Under the pieces are notes generated by a model. That model was not told the origin of the DNA. It saw only the letters and a program-made list of their open reading frames with translations, and made no database searches. From Arthrobacter pascens (GTDB taxonomy: Bacteria > Actinomycetota > Actinomycetes > Actinomycetales > Micrococcaceae), in assembly GCF_030815585.1 (NCBI RefSeq), contig NZ_JAUSWY010000001.1, positions 3,286,001 through 3,350,000 on the forward strand: a stretch of DNA of 64,000 nucleotides. The letters are read 5' to 3'. The position numbers were made by a program, and so were the translations under genes. Of the stretch, positions 46,340 through 55,393 are shown one piece after another; the first letter of the stretch is position 1; every line of letters starts with the position of its first letter.

Positions 46340-47647
46340 TTACTTGACTCCTTTGATGCGGGTGACGAGGACGGCGCCGATGATGCCGACGACGGCCCCG
46401 CCGATGAAGAGGGCGGGGTAGCCGCCGAGGGTGATGACGGGGAACGCGATAGCGGGAACGAGCGACTGGGGCAGCGCCTGGGCGATGTTGAAGACGCCGA
46501 ACGTCTTGGCGTTCTCGCTCTGGCTGGCAGGTAGGAGGTCGGCGATGAGGGCAACGTCAACAGCTCCGAAGCAGCCGAGGCCGAGGCCGGCGATTGCCTG
46601 TCCCACCAAGACCTGGTCGGTGGTGGTGCTCGTGGCAATGACGATGAGGCCGGCCATCATGATGATGGCTGATGCAATGACCATTCCCTTGCGCTTGCCG
46701 ATCCGGTCGCTGATCCAGCCACCGGCGAGGCTGCTGAGCACCGTACCCGCAGCGCTGACCAGGGTGGCCTGGAAGACCAGCCCCGTGACATCGGCTTCAG
46801 GAACGTTGAGGTGGTCGATGAAGAAGTAGGGCAGGTAGAGCAGGCCGGCGCAGTAGCCCATGTACACCAGGAACTTGGTGAACCAGGCCCAGCCGAGTCC
46901 CGGGTAGGTGCGGGGGTTGAAATAGAAGGACCCTGCGATTTCCCTGAGGCTCAGCGGTGCCGGCTTCTCGGTGAGGACGCGGTCCTTGAAGGTGAAGGCA
47001 AAGCCAATTGCAAGTGCTGTGCCAACCGCGCCCGGAACCACGGCCATCTGAAAGGCGCTGTCGAAGAGCTGGGCGAAATACGCTGCGGCAACCAGGCCAA
47101 CCGGAAGGGTCATTCCGATCAGTCCGGACAGGCGCCCACGCTCAGCGGGTGCTGTCTGGTCCGGGAGGGTTGCCACCAGCGCTGCCAGCGCCGCGTTGAA
47201 GCTGAGCTGGACAAGGATCCAGGCCACCAGCACGCCGGCGACGTCCGTGGCTGATCCGAGCAAGATCAGCGAGCCCATACCCACGATGGAGCCGCCGATG
47301 ATCCAGGGCTTGCGCATGCCGAACCGGGAGGTGGTGCGGTCGCTCAACCGGCCGAAGAACGGGTTGGCCAGAAGCGCGATCAAGGCGCCGACGCCGGCTA
47401 CAAGACTGAGTGCCCCGGCGCGGGTTTCCGGAGTGGTGATCTCCGAAACCTTGATGGCCAGCACCACCAGGGCAGGGGCGAGGACGGCCATCCACAGGCC
47501 GGCGCTGGCAATGGGCATGCCGATGACGTAGGCACGGGGTGTTCTGGTGGGCGCTCCCGGAGCGGGAGCAGATAGAACGGTGGTGCTCGATAGGGTTCTG
47601 CGGGCAGGCTGCCCTGCGGAATCCTCGGTGATGGTCTTGACGGCCAC
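46340..47647 (-). CDS. MFS sugar transporter (GPH-like) of the beta-glucosidase operon
   Basis: About 435 residues from the GTG at 47645-47647, chosen for AGGAGG just upstream; the frame opens earlier. Twelve helices. GRLSDRTTSRFGMRKPWIIGGSIVGM is the loop 2-3 signature of glycoside/pentoside-hexuronide-type MFS carriers. Its stop lies one base before the bglB start. It likely brings in the beta-glucoside that bglB cleaves. Confidence 0.85.
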   Translation of the reverse strand: MAVKTITEDSAGQPARRTLSSTTVLSAPAPGAPTRTPRAYVIGMPIASAGLWMAVLAPALVVLAIKVSEITTPETRAGALSLVAGVGALIALLANPFFGRLSDRTTSRFGMRKPWIIGGSIVGMGSLILLGSATDVAGVLVAWILVQLSFNAALAALVATLPDQTAPAERGRLSGLIGMTLPVGLVAAAYFAQLFDSAFQMAVVPGAVGTALAIGFAFTFKDRVLTEKPAPLSLREIAGSFYFNPRTYPGLGWAWFTKFLVYMGYCAGLLYLPYFFIDHLNVPEADVTGLVFQATLVSAAGTVLSSLAGGWISDRIGKRKGMVIASAIIMMAGLIVIATSTTTDQVLVGQAIAGLGLGCFGAVDVALIADLLPASQSENAKTFGVFNIAQALPQSLVPAIAFPVITLGGYPALFIGGAVVGIIGAVLVTRIKGVK

Positions 47648-47757
47648 GGTGCCTCCTGACGAAAAGTGACCCTCCATTGGGTCCTGCAAAAGATCGTACA
47701 GATAAAAACCGAGTGTGACTAGATTTTCTTTAGGAGAGCGTGAAATACACTGGCTTG

Positions 47758-48351
47758 ATGTCTTCATCAAAGCCGCGCGGGCAGTACGCAAAAGGGGCTG
47801 AGCGCCGCGAGCAGATCATCCAAATGGCAACTGACGTCTTCGCCACGGAAGGCTTTGAAGGCGCCGCCCTCAAGCGGGTGGCCGAACTGGTGGGGGTCAA
47901 GGAAGCAACACTGTTCCACTACTTCCGCGGCAAGCAGGAGCTCCTGACGGCGGTGCTGGCTGAAAGGGACCGCCGCAGTCTTGCAGCCATAGAAGAGAAA
48001 GAGGTCGGTCTGTCGCTGATGGTCCGGTCCGCCGAGCGGAACCGCCGGGAGCCAGGGCTCACCACCTTGTACGCCGTGGCGTCAGCCACCGCAAATGACC
48101 CCGGACACGACTCGCACGGCTACTTCAAGGAACGCTACGCCGAAGTGGTTGACGCCCTCGCCGCGGACATCGAACGTCGCCAGACCACCGGAGAAACCCG
48201 CTCGGACCTGCCCGCCAGGAATTTGGCCCGGCTGGTAGTGGCCGTCTCCGACGGCCTGCAGCTGCAGTGGCTCTACGACAAGGACGTGGACGTGGCTGAC
48301 GGCCTGTCAGAGTTCATCGATGCGCTCCTGAAACCGCAGGCGCAAACCTAG
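47758..48351 (+). CDS. TetR-family regulator of the beta-glucoside operon
   Basis: About 197 residues from the ATG at 47758; GTG at 47740 is an alternative. HTH: REQIIQMATDVFATEGFEGAALKRVAELVGVKEATLFHYFRGKQELL. The ligand domain is helical. It is divergent from the MFS gene across about 110 bp, an arrangement typical of local repression. The ligand is inferred to be a beta-glucoside or its aglycone. Confidence 0.85.
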   Translation: MSSSKPRGQYAKGAERREQIIQMATDVFATEGFEGAALKRVAELVGVKEATLFHYFRGKQELLTAVLAERDRRSLAAIEEKEVGLSLMVRSAERNRREPGLTTLYAVASATANDPGHDSHGYFKERYAEVVDALAADIERRQTTGETRSDLPARNLARLVVAVSDGLQLQWLYDKDVDVADGLSEFIDALLKPQAQT

Positions 48352-48579
48352 CCGGACTAAGAGCGTCCTTACCTTTCAATAGGTCCCTCACCGGACGACA
48401 AATCCCTACGGACGAACCCGGCTCCTCGCAGGTTCATGTCGAAGAACTCAACACCTACGGCATACTCAGCAACGCGAGGGCACACGCAAGTAGAGGCACA
48501 ACGCGCAACCTCAAGCTCTTCTCGGCTCCGCTTATAGACTGCTGGAGTACGTGCCCCTCGACTTACTTAGGAGAAGTTC

Positions 48580-48933
48580 ATGAACTACAACGGAAGTCCG
48601 TCCGAGAAGCCAGTACCAGCCGGTGACCTTGACCGCAGCCATATCGGCCAGACTGTGAGCTTCCAGTCGAACGACTTCACGGTTGTCTTCGGAACGCTCG
48701 CCGGCATTGCCCGGACGGAAGCCCAGGTCTACCTGTCCCTCGAAGGAGTGGGCGGCGGCACCCATCTGAAGGACGAGTACGACCTGCCTGCCGGCCAGGA
48801 CGTCTACGTTCAGCTGGATCCACTGAGCAGCGCCAGCAAAACCCTCTCCGAGGCGGAACGGGTCATCAAGGAAAAGTTCGACGAGATCAAGAAGAACCTC
48901 AAGGACCGGGAACAGAAGACCGAATCGGAGTAA
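48580..48933 (+). CDS. hypothetical 117-residue protein
   Basis: Starts MNYNGSPSEK with AGGAGAAG just upstream. A beta-rich middle (SFQSNDFTVVFGTLAGIARTEAQVYLSLE, as two segments) and a C-terminal charged helix (EAERVIKEKFDEIKKNLKDRE). No family recognised. A clear hairpin follows the stop, so it is transcribed on its own. Confidence 0.75.
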   Translation: MNYNGSPSEKPVPAGDLDRSHIGQTVSFQSNDFTVVFGTLAGIARTEAQVYLSLEGVGGGTHLKDEYDLPAGQDVYVQLDPLSSASKTLSEAERVIKEKFDEIKKNLKDREQKTESE

Positions 48934-48951
48934 CGCTCCATCCAGTTAGCG

Positions 48952-48986
48952 AAGAACCCCGCAGTGCTTAGCGCTGCGGGGTTCTT
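48952..48986 (+). terminator. hairpin terminator
   Basis: A 13-bp stem AAGAACCCCGCAG / CTGCGGGGTTCTT with a 9-nt loop, 19 bases after the gene at 48580-48933. Confidence 0.75.
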
Positions 48987-49218
48987 GCGGTTGTTGCAAC
49001 TCCCACATCGTGGGGTTGCGACAACCGTGTTGTAGTCAATTCCCTGTTGAATGAGCGTGTTGATGCTGTTCAAGAGGGGGCGTGTGGTGCGAGGCGAACC
49101 GCGAGCATCCAGTGGTGACGGCGGTCTTGGGCCGAGCGTACGCCAACTGCTTGACATCACGAATGACGGGGTCGATGGTTGGCATGTCCAACACATCCAG
49201 CCCATTCAAGGAGCAGAT

Positions 49219-49515
49219 ATGGAAGCCACGCCCTACGGAGTCGTGCACTTCTTCCCAGGAGGCACCAAGGACCAGTACGAGGCCTCAATTGCCGTCACTC
49301 ACCCAGGTGAGGGGCGCCTGCCCGACGGTCAGATCTTCCACGCCGGAGGCGCTTCTGCCGGTGGTTGGACGATCATAGGTGTCCACGAGTCGAAGGAGAG
49401 CTGGGAGAAATTCCGTGACAGCATCCTCCTTCCCCGAATGCAGCAGGGCATCGAGGGCGGGTTCGCATCGCCGCCCGAAGAGACCGTCATCGATCTGTAC
49501 AAGATCATTCGCTAG
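49219..49515 (+). CDS. small alpha/beta-barrel hypothetical protein
   Basis: 98 residues from the ATG at 49219 with AAGGAG before it; the longer upstream frame looks non-coding. MEATPYGVVHFFPGG, then GWTIIGVHESKESWEKFRD, suggest a ferredoxin-like dimeric barrel. Function unknown. Not obviously linked to the sigma-factor genes downstream. Confidence 0.7.
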   Translation: MEATPYGVVHFFPGGTKDQYEASIAVTHPGEGRLPDGQIFHAGGASAGGWTIIGVHESKESWEKFRDSILLPRMQQGIEGGFASPPEETVIDLYKIIR

Positions 49516-49791
49516 CGATTCGGGAGGGCGCCGCCGAGGGGTTCAACAGACGGACAAATCACGTCTCGGCGGCATCATCCTTTCCCAACCGCCCGGAGAA
49601 AGTTCGCCGTCGGCCTCCCCGGCAGACAGTCACACCCGCACCGGCGCCGAGGACCATAGCCGCCAGGCCTCCCCTGAGGACAGTGACGCCCGCACCACCC
49701 CCCGACGGTCATCTCCCGCCAGTCAAGGTTGCCCCTCCCGACTTCATTCCGGAGGACCGCGGAGCCCTGCCGTGAGAAATTGCGTCGCAAC

Positions 49792-49817
49792 TGTCGATCT
49801 GAACATCTCTCGGCGTC
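49792..49817 (+). promoter_or_regulatory. candidate ECF42 sigma promoter
   Basis: TGTCGA (49792-49797), 16 nt, then CGTC (49814-49817), about 57 bp before the DGPF gene start. Known ECF42 promoters have TGTCGA at -35 and a C-G-A/T-C motif at -10. It fits autoregulation of the downstream DGPF-sigma pair. Confidence 0.6.
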
Positions 49818-49873
49818 GGATAAGTAAGGCCCCGAACGGAAGGGCTTACAGAGAAGAGATGAGGAGATTTCGA

Positions 49874-50209
49874 ATGTCCAAGTATTTAATCTTGATCTTC
49901 CAGGATGATGCGGTGACACAACAGGCCGACGGCGAGTCGATCAGCGCCGCCTACCAAGAGTTCATGCAGCGTCGTAACGGGTCCCTCCTCAGCGGGGCCG
50001 CACTGCAGCCAGCCTCGACGGCGACGTCCATCCGGCGCCACGGATCGGGCGGATTCACGGTGACGGATGGTCCGTTCGCCGAGTCGAAGGAGACGCTGGG
50101 CGGCTACTTCCTGATCGAGGCCGCTGACCTCGACGAGGCGCTGGAGATCGCCAAGGAGGTTCCCGCCGGCGTCGGGGTTGAGGTCCGCCGCGTGCGAGTG
50201 GTCAGCTGA
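49874..50209 (+). CDS. DGPF/YCII-domain protein partner of the ECF42 sigma factor
   Basis: 111 residues, start ATG at 49874 with GAGGAG seven bases upstream. MSKYLILIFQDD and VTDGPFAESKETLGGYFLIEA carry the DGPF motif of the YCII-related family. The gene ends at 50209, the first base of the sigma-factor ATG. DGPF proteins are the conserved neighbours of ECF42 factors and their probable targets. Their biochemical role is not settled. Confidence 0.88.
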   Translation: MSKYLILIFQDDAVTQQADGESISAAYQEFMQRRNGSLLSGAALQPASTATSIRRHGSGGFTVTDGPFAESKETLGGYFLIEAADLDEALEIAKEVPAGVGVEVRRVRVVS

Positions 50210-51462
50210 TGCCGCAGGCCGCCAGCTCGGAGGTCGCTGCCGCGGTTGCGGAAGCGCACCGTCGGGAGTGGGCGTTCGTGCTGGCGGCCACCCTGCGTGT
50301 TACCGGCGATATCGACACAGCCGAAGAAGCCGTCCAGGACGCGTACGCCAGCGCATTGTCGACGTGGGGTCCGCGTGGCATCCCGAAGAACCCCGGGGCG
50401 TGGCTCACCGTGACCGCGCGGCGGCGGGCCCTGGACATGCACCGCCGCGCCGCCACGGCGCAGCGGGCGCTCCCCAAGCTTCTCGGCCCGGGCGAGTATC
50501 TACCCGACGCCCCGGGCCGGGACGGCGAAGACATCACCGATGACCGGCTTCGGTTGATCTTCACGTGCTGCCATCCCGCCCTCGCCCCTGACGCTCAGGT
50601 CGCCCTGACGCTACGGCTCCTCTGTGGGCTGTCCACGGCTGATGTGGCGCGGGCGTTTCTCGTACCGGAGGCGACAATAGCGGCGCGGATTACCCGGGCG
50701 AAAAAGAAGATCGCGGCCGCCCGCATCCCTTACCGCGTTCCGGCGGCGTCGGAGCTTCGGGATCGTCTGGACGGCGTCCTGTCCGTCGTTTACCTGGTGT
50801 ATACCACCGGACATACCGCCCCATCGGGAGAGAATCTGATGCGCCGGGATCTCGCGGAACGGGGCCATGAGCTCGCGAGGATGCTGCGCGTCCTGCTGCC
50901 GGGCGACGGCGACGTCGCCGGGCTTCTTGCCCTCGTACTACTCACCGACGCTCGCAGCAGCGCCAGGCTGGACGAACACCGTGAACTCGTGTTGATGGAG
51001 AACCAGGACCGATCAAAATGGGACCGGTCGGCCATAACTGAAGGAGTGGCTCTCCTGCGCGAGGCTTTGAACCTCCGGCCGCCAAGCCGCTTCGCCCTCA
51101 TGGCGGCAATTGCGGCCGTCCATGATGAGAGCAATTCGTGGTCCGACACTGACTGGCAGGAGATCCTCGGCCTCTACGACCTGCTGCTGGAGAAGTGGCC
51201 GTCTCCCGTCGTCAAGCTCAACCGGGCAATCGCCGTCGGCTTCGCGGTGGGCCATGCGGAAGGTCTGGCTGAACTGGATGCGCTTGGCGCCGAACCCCAA
51301 CTGGCCCGCTACCCGTATCTTGCTGCCGCACGGGCCAACTTCCTGGCCCGGTTGGGCCGTTTCGACGACGTTCGGGTCGCCTTCGAGGAGGCGCTGATCC
51401 TGACCGAAAACGACACCGAACGCCGCTACCTGCAGAGCCGTCTGAGCGAATTGACGGGTTGA
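50209..51462 (+). CDS. ECF42-type RNA polymerase sigma factor with C-terminal extension
   Basis: 417 residues. Region 2 (DIDTAEEAVQDAYASALSTWGPRGIPKNPGAWL, in two parts) and region 4 (LPDAPGRDGEDITDDRLRLI, then DVARAFLVPEATIAARITRAKKKI) are clear. The about 210-residue C-terminal extension, rich in Ala/Leu helices, is the TPR-like part typical of ECF42 and is needed for activity in studied members. No anti-sigma gene is adjacent, as usual for this group. Confidence 0.9.
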   Translation: MPQAASSEVAAAVAEAHRREWAFVLAATLRVTGDIDTAEEAVQDAYASALSTWGPRGIPKNPGAWLTVTARRRALDMHRRAATAQRALPKLLGPGEYLPDAPGRDGEDITDDRLRLIFTCCHPALAPDAQVALTLRLLCGLSTADVARAFLVPEATIAARITRAKKKIAAARIPYRVPAASELRDRLDGVLSVVYLVYTTGHTAPSGENLMRRDLAERGHELARMLRVLLPGDGDVAGLLALVLLTDARSSARLDEHRELVLMENQDRSKWDRSAITEGVALLREALNLRPPSRFALMAAIAAVHDESNSWSDTDWQEILGLYDLLLEKWPSPVVKLNRAIAVGFAVGHAEGLAELDALGAEPQLARYPYLAAARANFLARLGRFDDVRVAFEEALILTENDTERRYLQSRLSELTG

Positions 51463-51561
51463 ACGTCCCGGTTCACGGCGACAGCAGATCAGAAGTTCGT
51501 GGAGGCCCGCGGCCGGCGGCCGGCGAGCTAGAGTGGGAGCCCAACTTCGATGGGGGTCTGT

Positions 51562-51990
51562 ATGGAGAACGAACCGACGCCGTCCGAGGGCAATGATCCC
51601 GGGCCTTTCTATCACGGCACCAAGGCTGACCTGAAGCCTGGGGACTTGCTGGAAGCCGGTCATAGCTCGAATTACGGGGAGCGAAGGCAGGCGAACTACA
51701 TCTACCTGACTGCGACTCTTGATGCGGCAACTTGGGGAGCGGAACTCGGGGTGGGCGAGGGACCAGGCAGAATCTACCGTGTGGAACCCACCGGCCCCTT
51801 TGAGGATGACCCCAATCTGACGGACAAGAAGTTCCCGGGCAACCCGACGAGGTCCTACCGTACCCGGGAGCCACTGCGAGTCGTTCACGAGATCTTGGAG
51901 TGGGAGCCACACTCCCCCAAGATGCTTCAGGAGATGCGGAACCACCTTGAAGAACTCAAGCGGCTAGGCATCGACGCAATCAACGACTGA
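51562..51990 (+). CDS. arr: Arr-like NAD-dependent rifamycin ADP-ribosyltransferase
   Basis: 142 residues from the ATG at 51562. FYHGTKADLKPGDLL, then YIYLTATLDAATWGAELG and GRIYRVEPTGPFEDDPNLTDKKFPGNPTRSY in pieces, match Arr closely in length and motif order. Arr inactivates rifampicin by ADP-ribosylation. The genomic neighbours do not suggest another substrate. Confidence 0.85.
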   Translation: MENEPTPSEGNDPGPFYHGTKADLKPGDLLEAGHSSNYGERRQANYIYLTATLDAATWGAELGVGEGPGRIYRVEPTGPFEDDPNLTDKKFPGNPTRSYRTREPLRVVHEILEWEPHSPKMLQEMRNHLEELKRLGIDAIND

Positions 51991-52103
51991 GCTACCGCGC
52001 CGCGGCAGCCGCGCCGTCATGGTTAAGCTGGTCACCTACGGCCCGATATGCCCCGCTGCTGGCTTGATGGCCGTCAGCGGCGGCCTTCCAGTCGAAAGAA
52101 ACA

Positions 52104-52622
52104 ATGGAGAACTCGAACAGACATAAGCACCTCCTGCCTTGGACATTCCGTGCGGGAGCGGATGCAGATTTCCCACAGTGCGCTGAGCTTTGGATGAACG
52201 CCGTCGCCCTTCGTGACGGCAAACAAAGCGATCCACAGTTGAAGCAAAGAGCGTTGGCCAAACTGACGGTCCCAGGAAGTATCCTTTCAGTCGCCGAAAC
52301 CGGATCGAGTATCCACGGATTCGCGTTGGCCATGGAAAAGACCTCGCCGGGAACGGCCACGAAAGCTCACCTTGCCCTGCTTGCCGTAGACGCCGCTTAT
52401 CAATCCCACGGGCTGGGCCGTTCCCTGCTTGCCAGCATCACCAACACACTCGTGAGGGAAGGATTTACGGAGGTGACGCTCGGGGTCTTGGAGGAAAACC
52501 TGGCGGCTCGCAAAATTTACGAAGATGCGGGCTGGCAGGCCACCGGACGTGGGTTCTTTGAGGATTCGGGACGCCCATGCATCCACTACGAGCTGGGACT
52601 GGACCCAGCTACTGCAATGTAA
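52104..52622 (+). CDS. GNAT N-acetyltransferase
   Basis: 172 residues. The acetyl-CoA loop is VDAAYQSHGLGRSLLASI, followed by LGVLEENLAARKIYEDAGWQATGRG. N-terminal strand FRAGADADFPQCAELW. Substrate unknown. Convergent with the thioesterase gene. Confidence 0.85.
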   Translation: MENSNRHKHLLPWTFRAGADADFPQCAELWMNAVALRDGKQSDPQLKQRALAKLTVPGSILSVAETGSSIHGFALAMEKTSPGTATKAHLALLAVDAAYQSHGLGRSLLASITNTLVREGFTEVTLGVLEENLAARKIYEDAGWQATGRGFFEDSGRPCIHYELGLDPATAM

Positions 52623-52682
52623 GGACTGCCTGACCGGCCTTCCTGGAAACCAGCGAAGACGACACGTCAATGTCCCCTGACG

Positions 52683-53174
52683 TCAGCCGATGGGAAAGAC
52701 GAGCAGGGACCCGCTGGCGGTGGCCACCAATTTGCCGCTGGCGTCGGTGACCGTGCCCTCTGCGAAGGCAACGCGGCTGCCGGCCTTCGAGACCACGCCC
52801 ACACAGGTCAACGGGCCGCTGCCGGCCCGGACTGGGCGCAGATAGTTCACTTTGATTTCTATGGACGTGTAGCCCACACCCTGGGGAAGGGTGGTCTGTA
52901 CGGCGCAGCCCAGGGCCGAATCGAGCAGGGTGCACACCAGCCCGCCGTGAACTGCGCCAATGGGGTTGTAATGGGATTCGTCCGGGCTGCAGGTGAAGGT
53001 GGCCGTTCCCGGCTCGGCCTCAACCAAGGTCATGTTCAGCAGTTCTCCCATGGGTGGAGCCGGGAGCTTTTTGCCCATCATTGAATGCAGATAGTCCAGG
53101 CCGCTCATGCTCGGCATGGCTGCCACGCCGACGGCGGGGTCATCCCAGGTGATGAGTCGTTCGCGCTCTGTCAT
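52683..53174 (-). CDS. PaaI-like hotdog thioesterase
   Basis: 163 residues. AVHGGLVCTLLDSALGCAVQ is the hotdog-fold active loop of PaaI-type acyl-CoA thioesterases. Divergent from the TetR gene at 53286, which may repress it. Confidence 0.85.
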   Translation of the reverse strand: MTERERLITWDDPAVGVAAMPSMSGLDYLHSMMGKKLPAPPMGELLNMTLVEAEPGTATFTCSPDESHYNPIGAVHGGLVCTLLDSALGCAVQTTLPQGVGYTSIEIKVNYLRPVRAGSGPLTCVGVVSKAGSRVAFAEGTVTDASGKLVATASGSLLVFPIG

Positions 53175-53285
53175 TTGCTGCTCCTATACGGCTTATCGGC
53201 ACCCACAGTGTATCGGCTATGCGTAGATCAGCAACATAACTGTTACTTCTATGCTGGAATCTGTTTCTACTGAGTATCTATTAGG

Positions 53286-53894
53286 ATGGGGATGAGGCTA
53301 AGGATGGAGAAACCAATGGGTCGAGCGTTGCGGGCGGACGCTGAGCGCAGTGTCCGCGCCATTTTGGAAGCAGCCGAGCAAGTTCTGGCCGATGACCCTG
53401 GCGCTTCCATGGAACAGATCGGCGAGGTGGCGGGGCTGACCAGGACTACGGTCCATCGTAGGTTCGCTAACCGAAAATCCCTCATGGATGCTCTCGCGAT
53501 CTCCGCCAAGCAACAGCTTGCCGACGCCATCGAAGCCGGCAACCCCGACTCGGCCCCTCCACTCGTTGCGCTCCACCGTGTGACAGCGAATGTCTTGAAG
53601 ACCAAAAACGCGTGGAGATTCACCCTGGGCAGCCCGTTGGCAGACACGAGCGCCGCCGCCGAAATCTGGGACCGGATCAATGCCCGCTGCCTGGATCTCC
53701 TCACCCGTGCCCAACGTGACGGGCTGCTCCATCCCGACGCAGACCTGGAATGGACACGGCAGGTGTATTACGCGCTCATGAGCGAGGCTTTGCAGAGATT
53801 CCCCGAAGGTGAAGATCCGGACGCAAGCACTACTGATGCACTCACCACTCTGGTCATCGACACCTTGCTGTACGGCACCGGCAGACGAAACTGA
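53286..53894 (+). CDS. TetR-family regulator
   Basis: 202 residues; further ATGs at 53304 and 53316 are alternative starts. HTH: MEQIGEVAGLTRTTVHRRFANRKSLMDAL. The C-terminal domain is helical. It is divergent from the thioesterase across about 110 bp of A/T-rich sequence. Confidence 0.85.
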   Translation: MGMRLRMEKPMGRALRADAERSVRAILEAAEQVLADDPGASMEQIGEVAGLTRTTVHRRFANRKSLMDALAISAKQQLADAIEAGNPDSAPPLVALHRVTANVLKTKNAWRFTLGSPLADTSAAAEIWDRINARCLDLLTRAQRDGLLHPDADLEWTRQVYYALMSEALQRFPEGEDPDASTTDALTTLVIDTLLYGTGRRN

Positions 53895-53923
53895 CATTTC
53901 CCGACCGAGCGGCGTGGACTGCC

Positions 53924-54400
53924 CTACTTCAGACGCTTTTCAAAGCACATGGAGAAGGGAATGGCAGTTGCATATGGCTCATACACCGGGATGCGCGAGT
54001 AGCCCAGCTTCAAGTACAGGGCGACAGCTTCCGGCTGCTGATCCCCGGTCTGGAGAATGACCCGCGAGGCTCCCCCGCGTGCAGCGATCGCTTCGATCTC
54101 CTTCATCAGCATGCTGGCAATACCCCGGCCCCGTTCACTCTCAAGCACCACCATCCGCTTGACTTCCCATTCCCCCTTCAAGGACCGCAGGGCAGCGTGG
54201 GCCACCGGACCGGAGTCGCCCGATATCGCCAGGACGGTCGCGAGCACGTCATCCGGGTCAACAGCCAAGGCGCTGAGGGCAGCGTCCCTCCCGGGACCGG
54301 GCTGCAGGCGGCCGGCATACCTGCCGTGGAGGTCCTCCTCCAGGACCCGTTGCAGCGCCACAGCGCGCTCATCTGTCCAGAGGACCTGTTCGAACTTCAC
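53924..54400 (-). CDS. GNAT N-acetyltransferase
   Basis: 158 residues. VLESERGRGIASMLMKEIEAIA is the acetyl-CoA loop, then VALYLKLGYSRIPVYEPY. Close behind the SDR gene (8-bp gap), so the two are probably co-transcribed from 55224. Substrate unknown. Confidence 0.85.
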   Translation of the reverse strand: MKFEQVLWTDERAVALQRVLEEDLHGRYAGRLQPGPGRDAALSALAVDPDDVLATVLAISGDSGPVAHAALRSLKGEWEVKRMVVLESERGRGIASMLMKEIEAIAARGGASRVILQTGDQQPEAVALYLKLGYSRIPVYEPYATAIPFSMCFEKRLK

Positions 54401-54408
54401 AGCCGATA

Positions 54409-55224
54409 TCAGGCGGGAAGCTTGTTGAGCTTCCGGAGCTGCCGGTCGAACATCCGCACGGGCACAAAACGGCGCATCGCCGACAGGCTGGCGCTGCGTG
54501 AGCTGCCGGAGTATCGCACCTTGGGCTTCTCGTCCGTGGCGGCGGCGACAATCGCCTTTGCAACGGTGGCAGCGTCGTCGCCATCCTTGACCGCGCCGTT
54601 CATGAACTCCTCGAACACCCTGCGTCGCTCGGCGTACACCGGCAGCGGCCGGTCCGGCCTGACGCTGTTGGCCTCAAAGGAGGTGTTGGTCCATGCAGGC
54701 TGGACGAGCGTGACCCGCACGCCGAACTCGCGGAGTTCGTGATCCAGAGACTCCGAGTACCCCTCAACAGCATGCTTCGTTGCCGCGTACACGGCCATAT
54801 ACGGCTGCGGCACCACCCCGAGGATCGACGACAGATTCACAATTCGGCCGTTCTTCTGGGCCCGCATGATCGGAAGGACGGCGTTGGTCAGGCGGATCAC
54901 GCCGAACACATTGACGTCGAAGATCTGCTGGGCCTGCTCCGCAGAACTCTCCTCTGCCGCACCCGAAGATCCGATACCCGCGTTGTTAACCAGGACGTCG
55001 ATGCGCCCGTGCGCCTCGATAACGTCGGCGATCACTTTTTCGACCGACGAGTCGCTCGCCACGTCGAGATCAACGAAGCGCACTCCCGGGACCGGCTGTG
55101 CTTTCGCCGCGTTGCGGCTGGTTCCGATGACCGTGAAACCTGCCCCCACGAGCCCGACGGCGACCGCTTTGCCAATGCCTGTTGACGCTCCCGTCACGAG
55201 GGCTACTTTTTTCGTTGATGCCAT
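54409..55224 (-). CDS. short-chain dehydrogenase/reductase
   Basis: 271 residues from the ATG at 55222-55224 with GGAGG upstream. NAD(P)-binding TGASTGIGKAVAVG, then VNNAGIG, Ser in SSILGV, and the catalytic YAATK with Tyr and Lys. Classical SDR with a longer C-terminus. Divergent from the ArsR-AHSA1 gene and likely part of its local control region. Confidence 0.88.
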   Translation of the reverse strand: MASTKKVALVTGASTGIGKAVAVGLVGAGFTVIGTSRNAAKAQPVPGVRFVDLDVASDSSVEKVIADVIEAHGRIDVLVNNAGIGSSGAAEESSAEQAQQIFDVNVFGVIRLTNAVLPIMRAQKNGRIVNLSSILGVVPQPYMAVYAATKHAVEGYSESLDHELREFGVRVTLVQPAWTNTSFEANSVRPDRPLPVYAERRRVFEEFMNGAVKDGDDAATVAKAIVAAATDEKPKVRYSGSSRSASLSAMRRFVPVRMFDRQLRKLNKLPA

Positions 55225-55364
55225 GTCCGCCTCCAAAGTTCGAGCCAGTCAACCTGACCGACTACCTGCTACACGACTGTAGCATTTCGTTGTTAAATTG
55301 CGCCAGTAATGTTTCTCTTGAATGGCAATTCCGACGGCGATATCCTCGCGATAACCCTAGACAT

Positions 55365-55380
55365 GTGACCATTTAGTCAC
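55365..55380. promoter_or_regulatory. candidate ArsR operator
   Basis: GTGAC-CATTTA-GTCAC, a perfect 5-bp inverted repeat 13 bases before the ArsR-AHSA1 GTG. It looks like the dyads bound by this ArsR subfamily and fits autorepression and control of the divergent SDR gene. Confidence 0.5.
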
Positions 55381-55393
55381 CTATCCTTGAATT

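Noticed and set aside
49575..49873. Forward frame running from the 49379 region into the DGPF gene
   Set aside because: The peptide before the ATG at 49874 is Ser/Arg/Pro-rich; the GAGGAG site and family start fix the gene at 49874.
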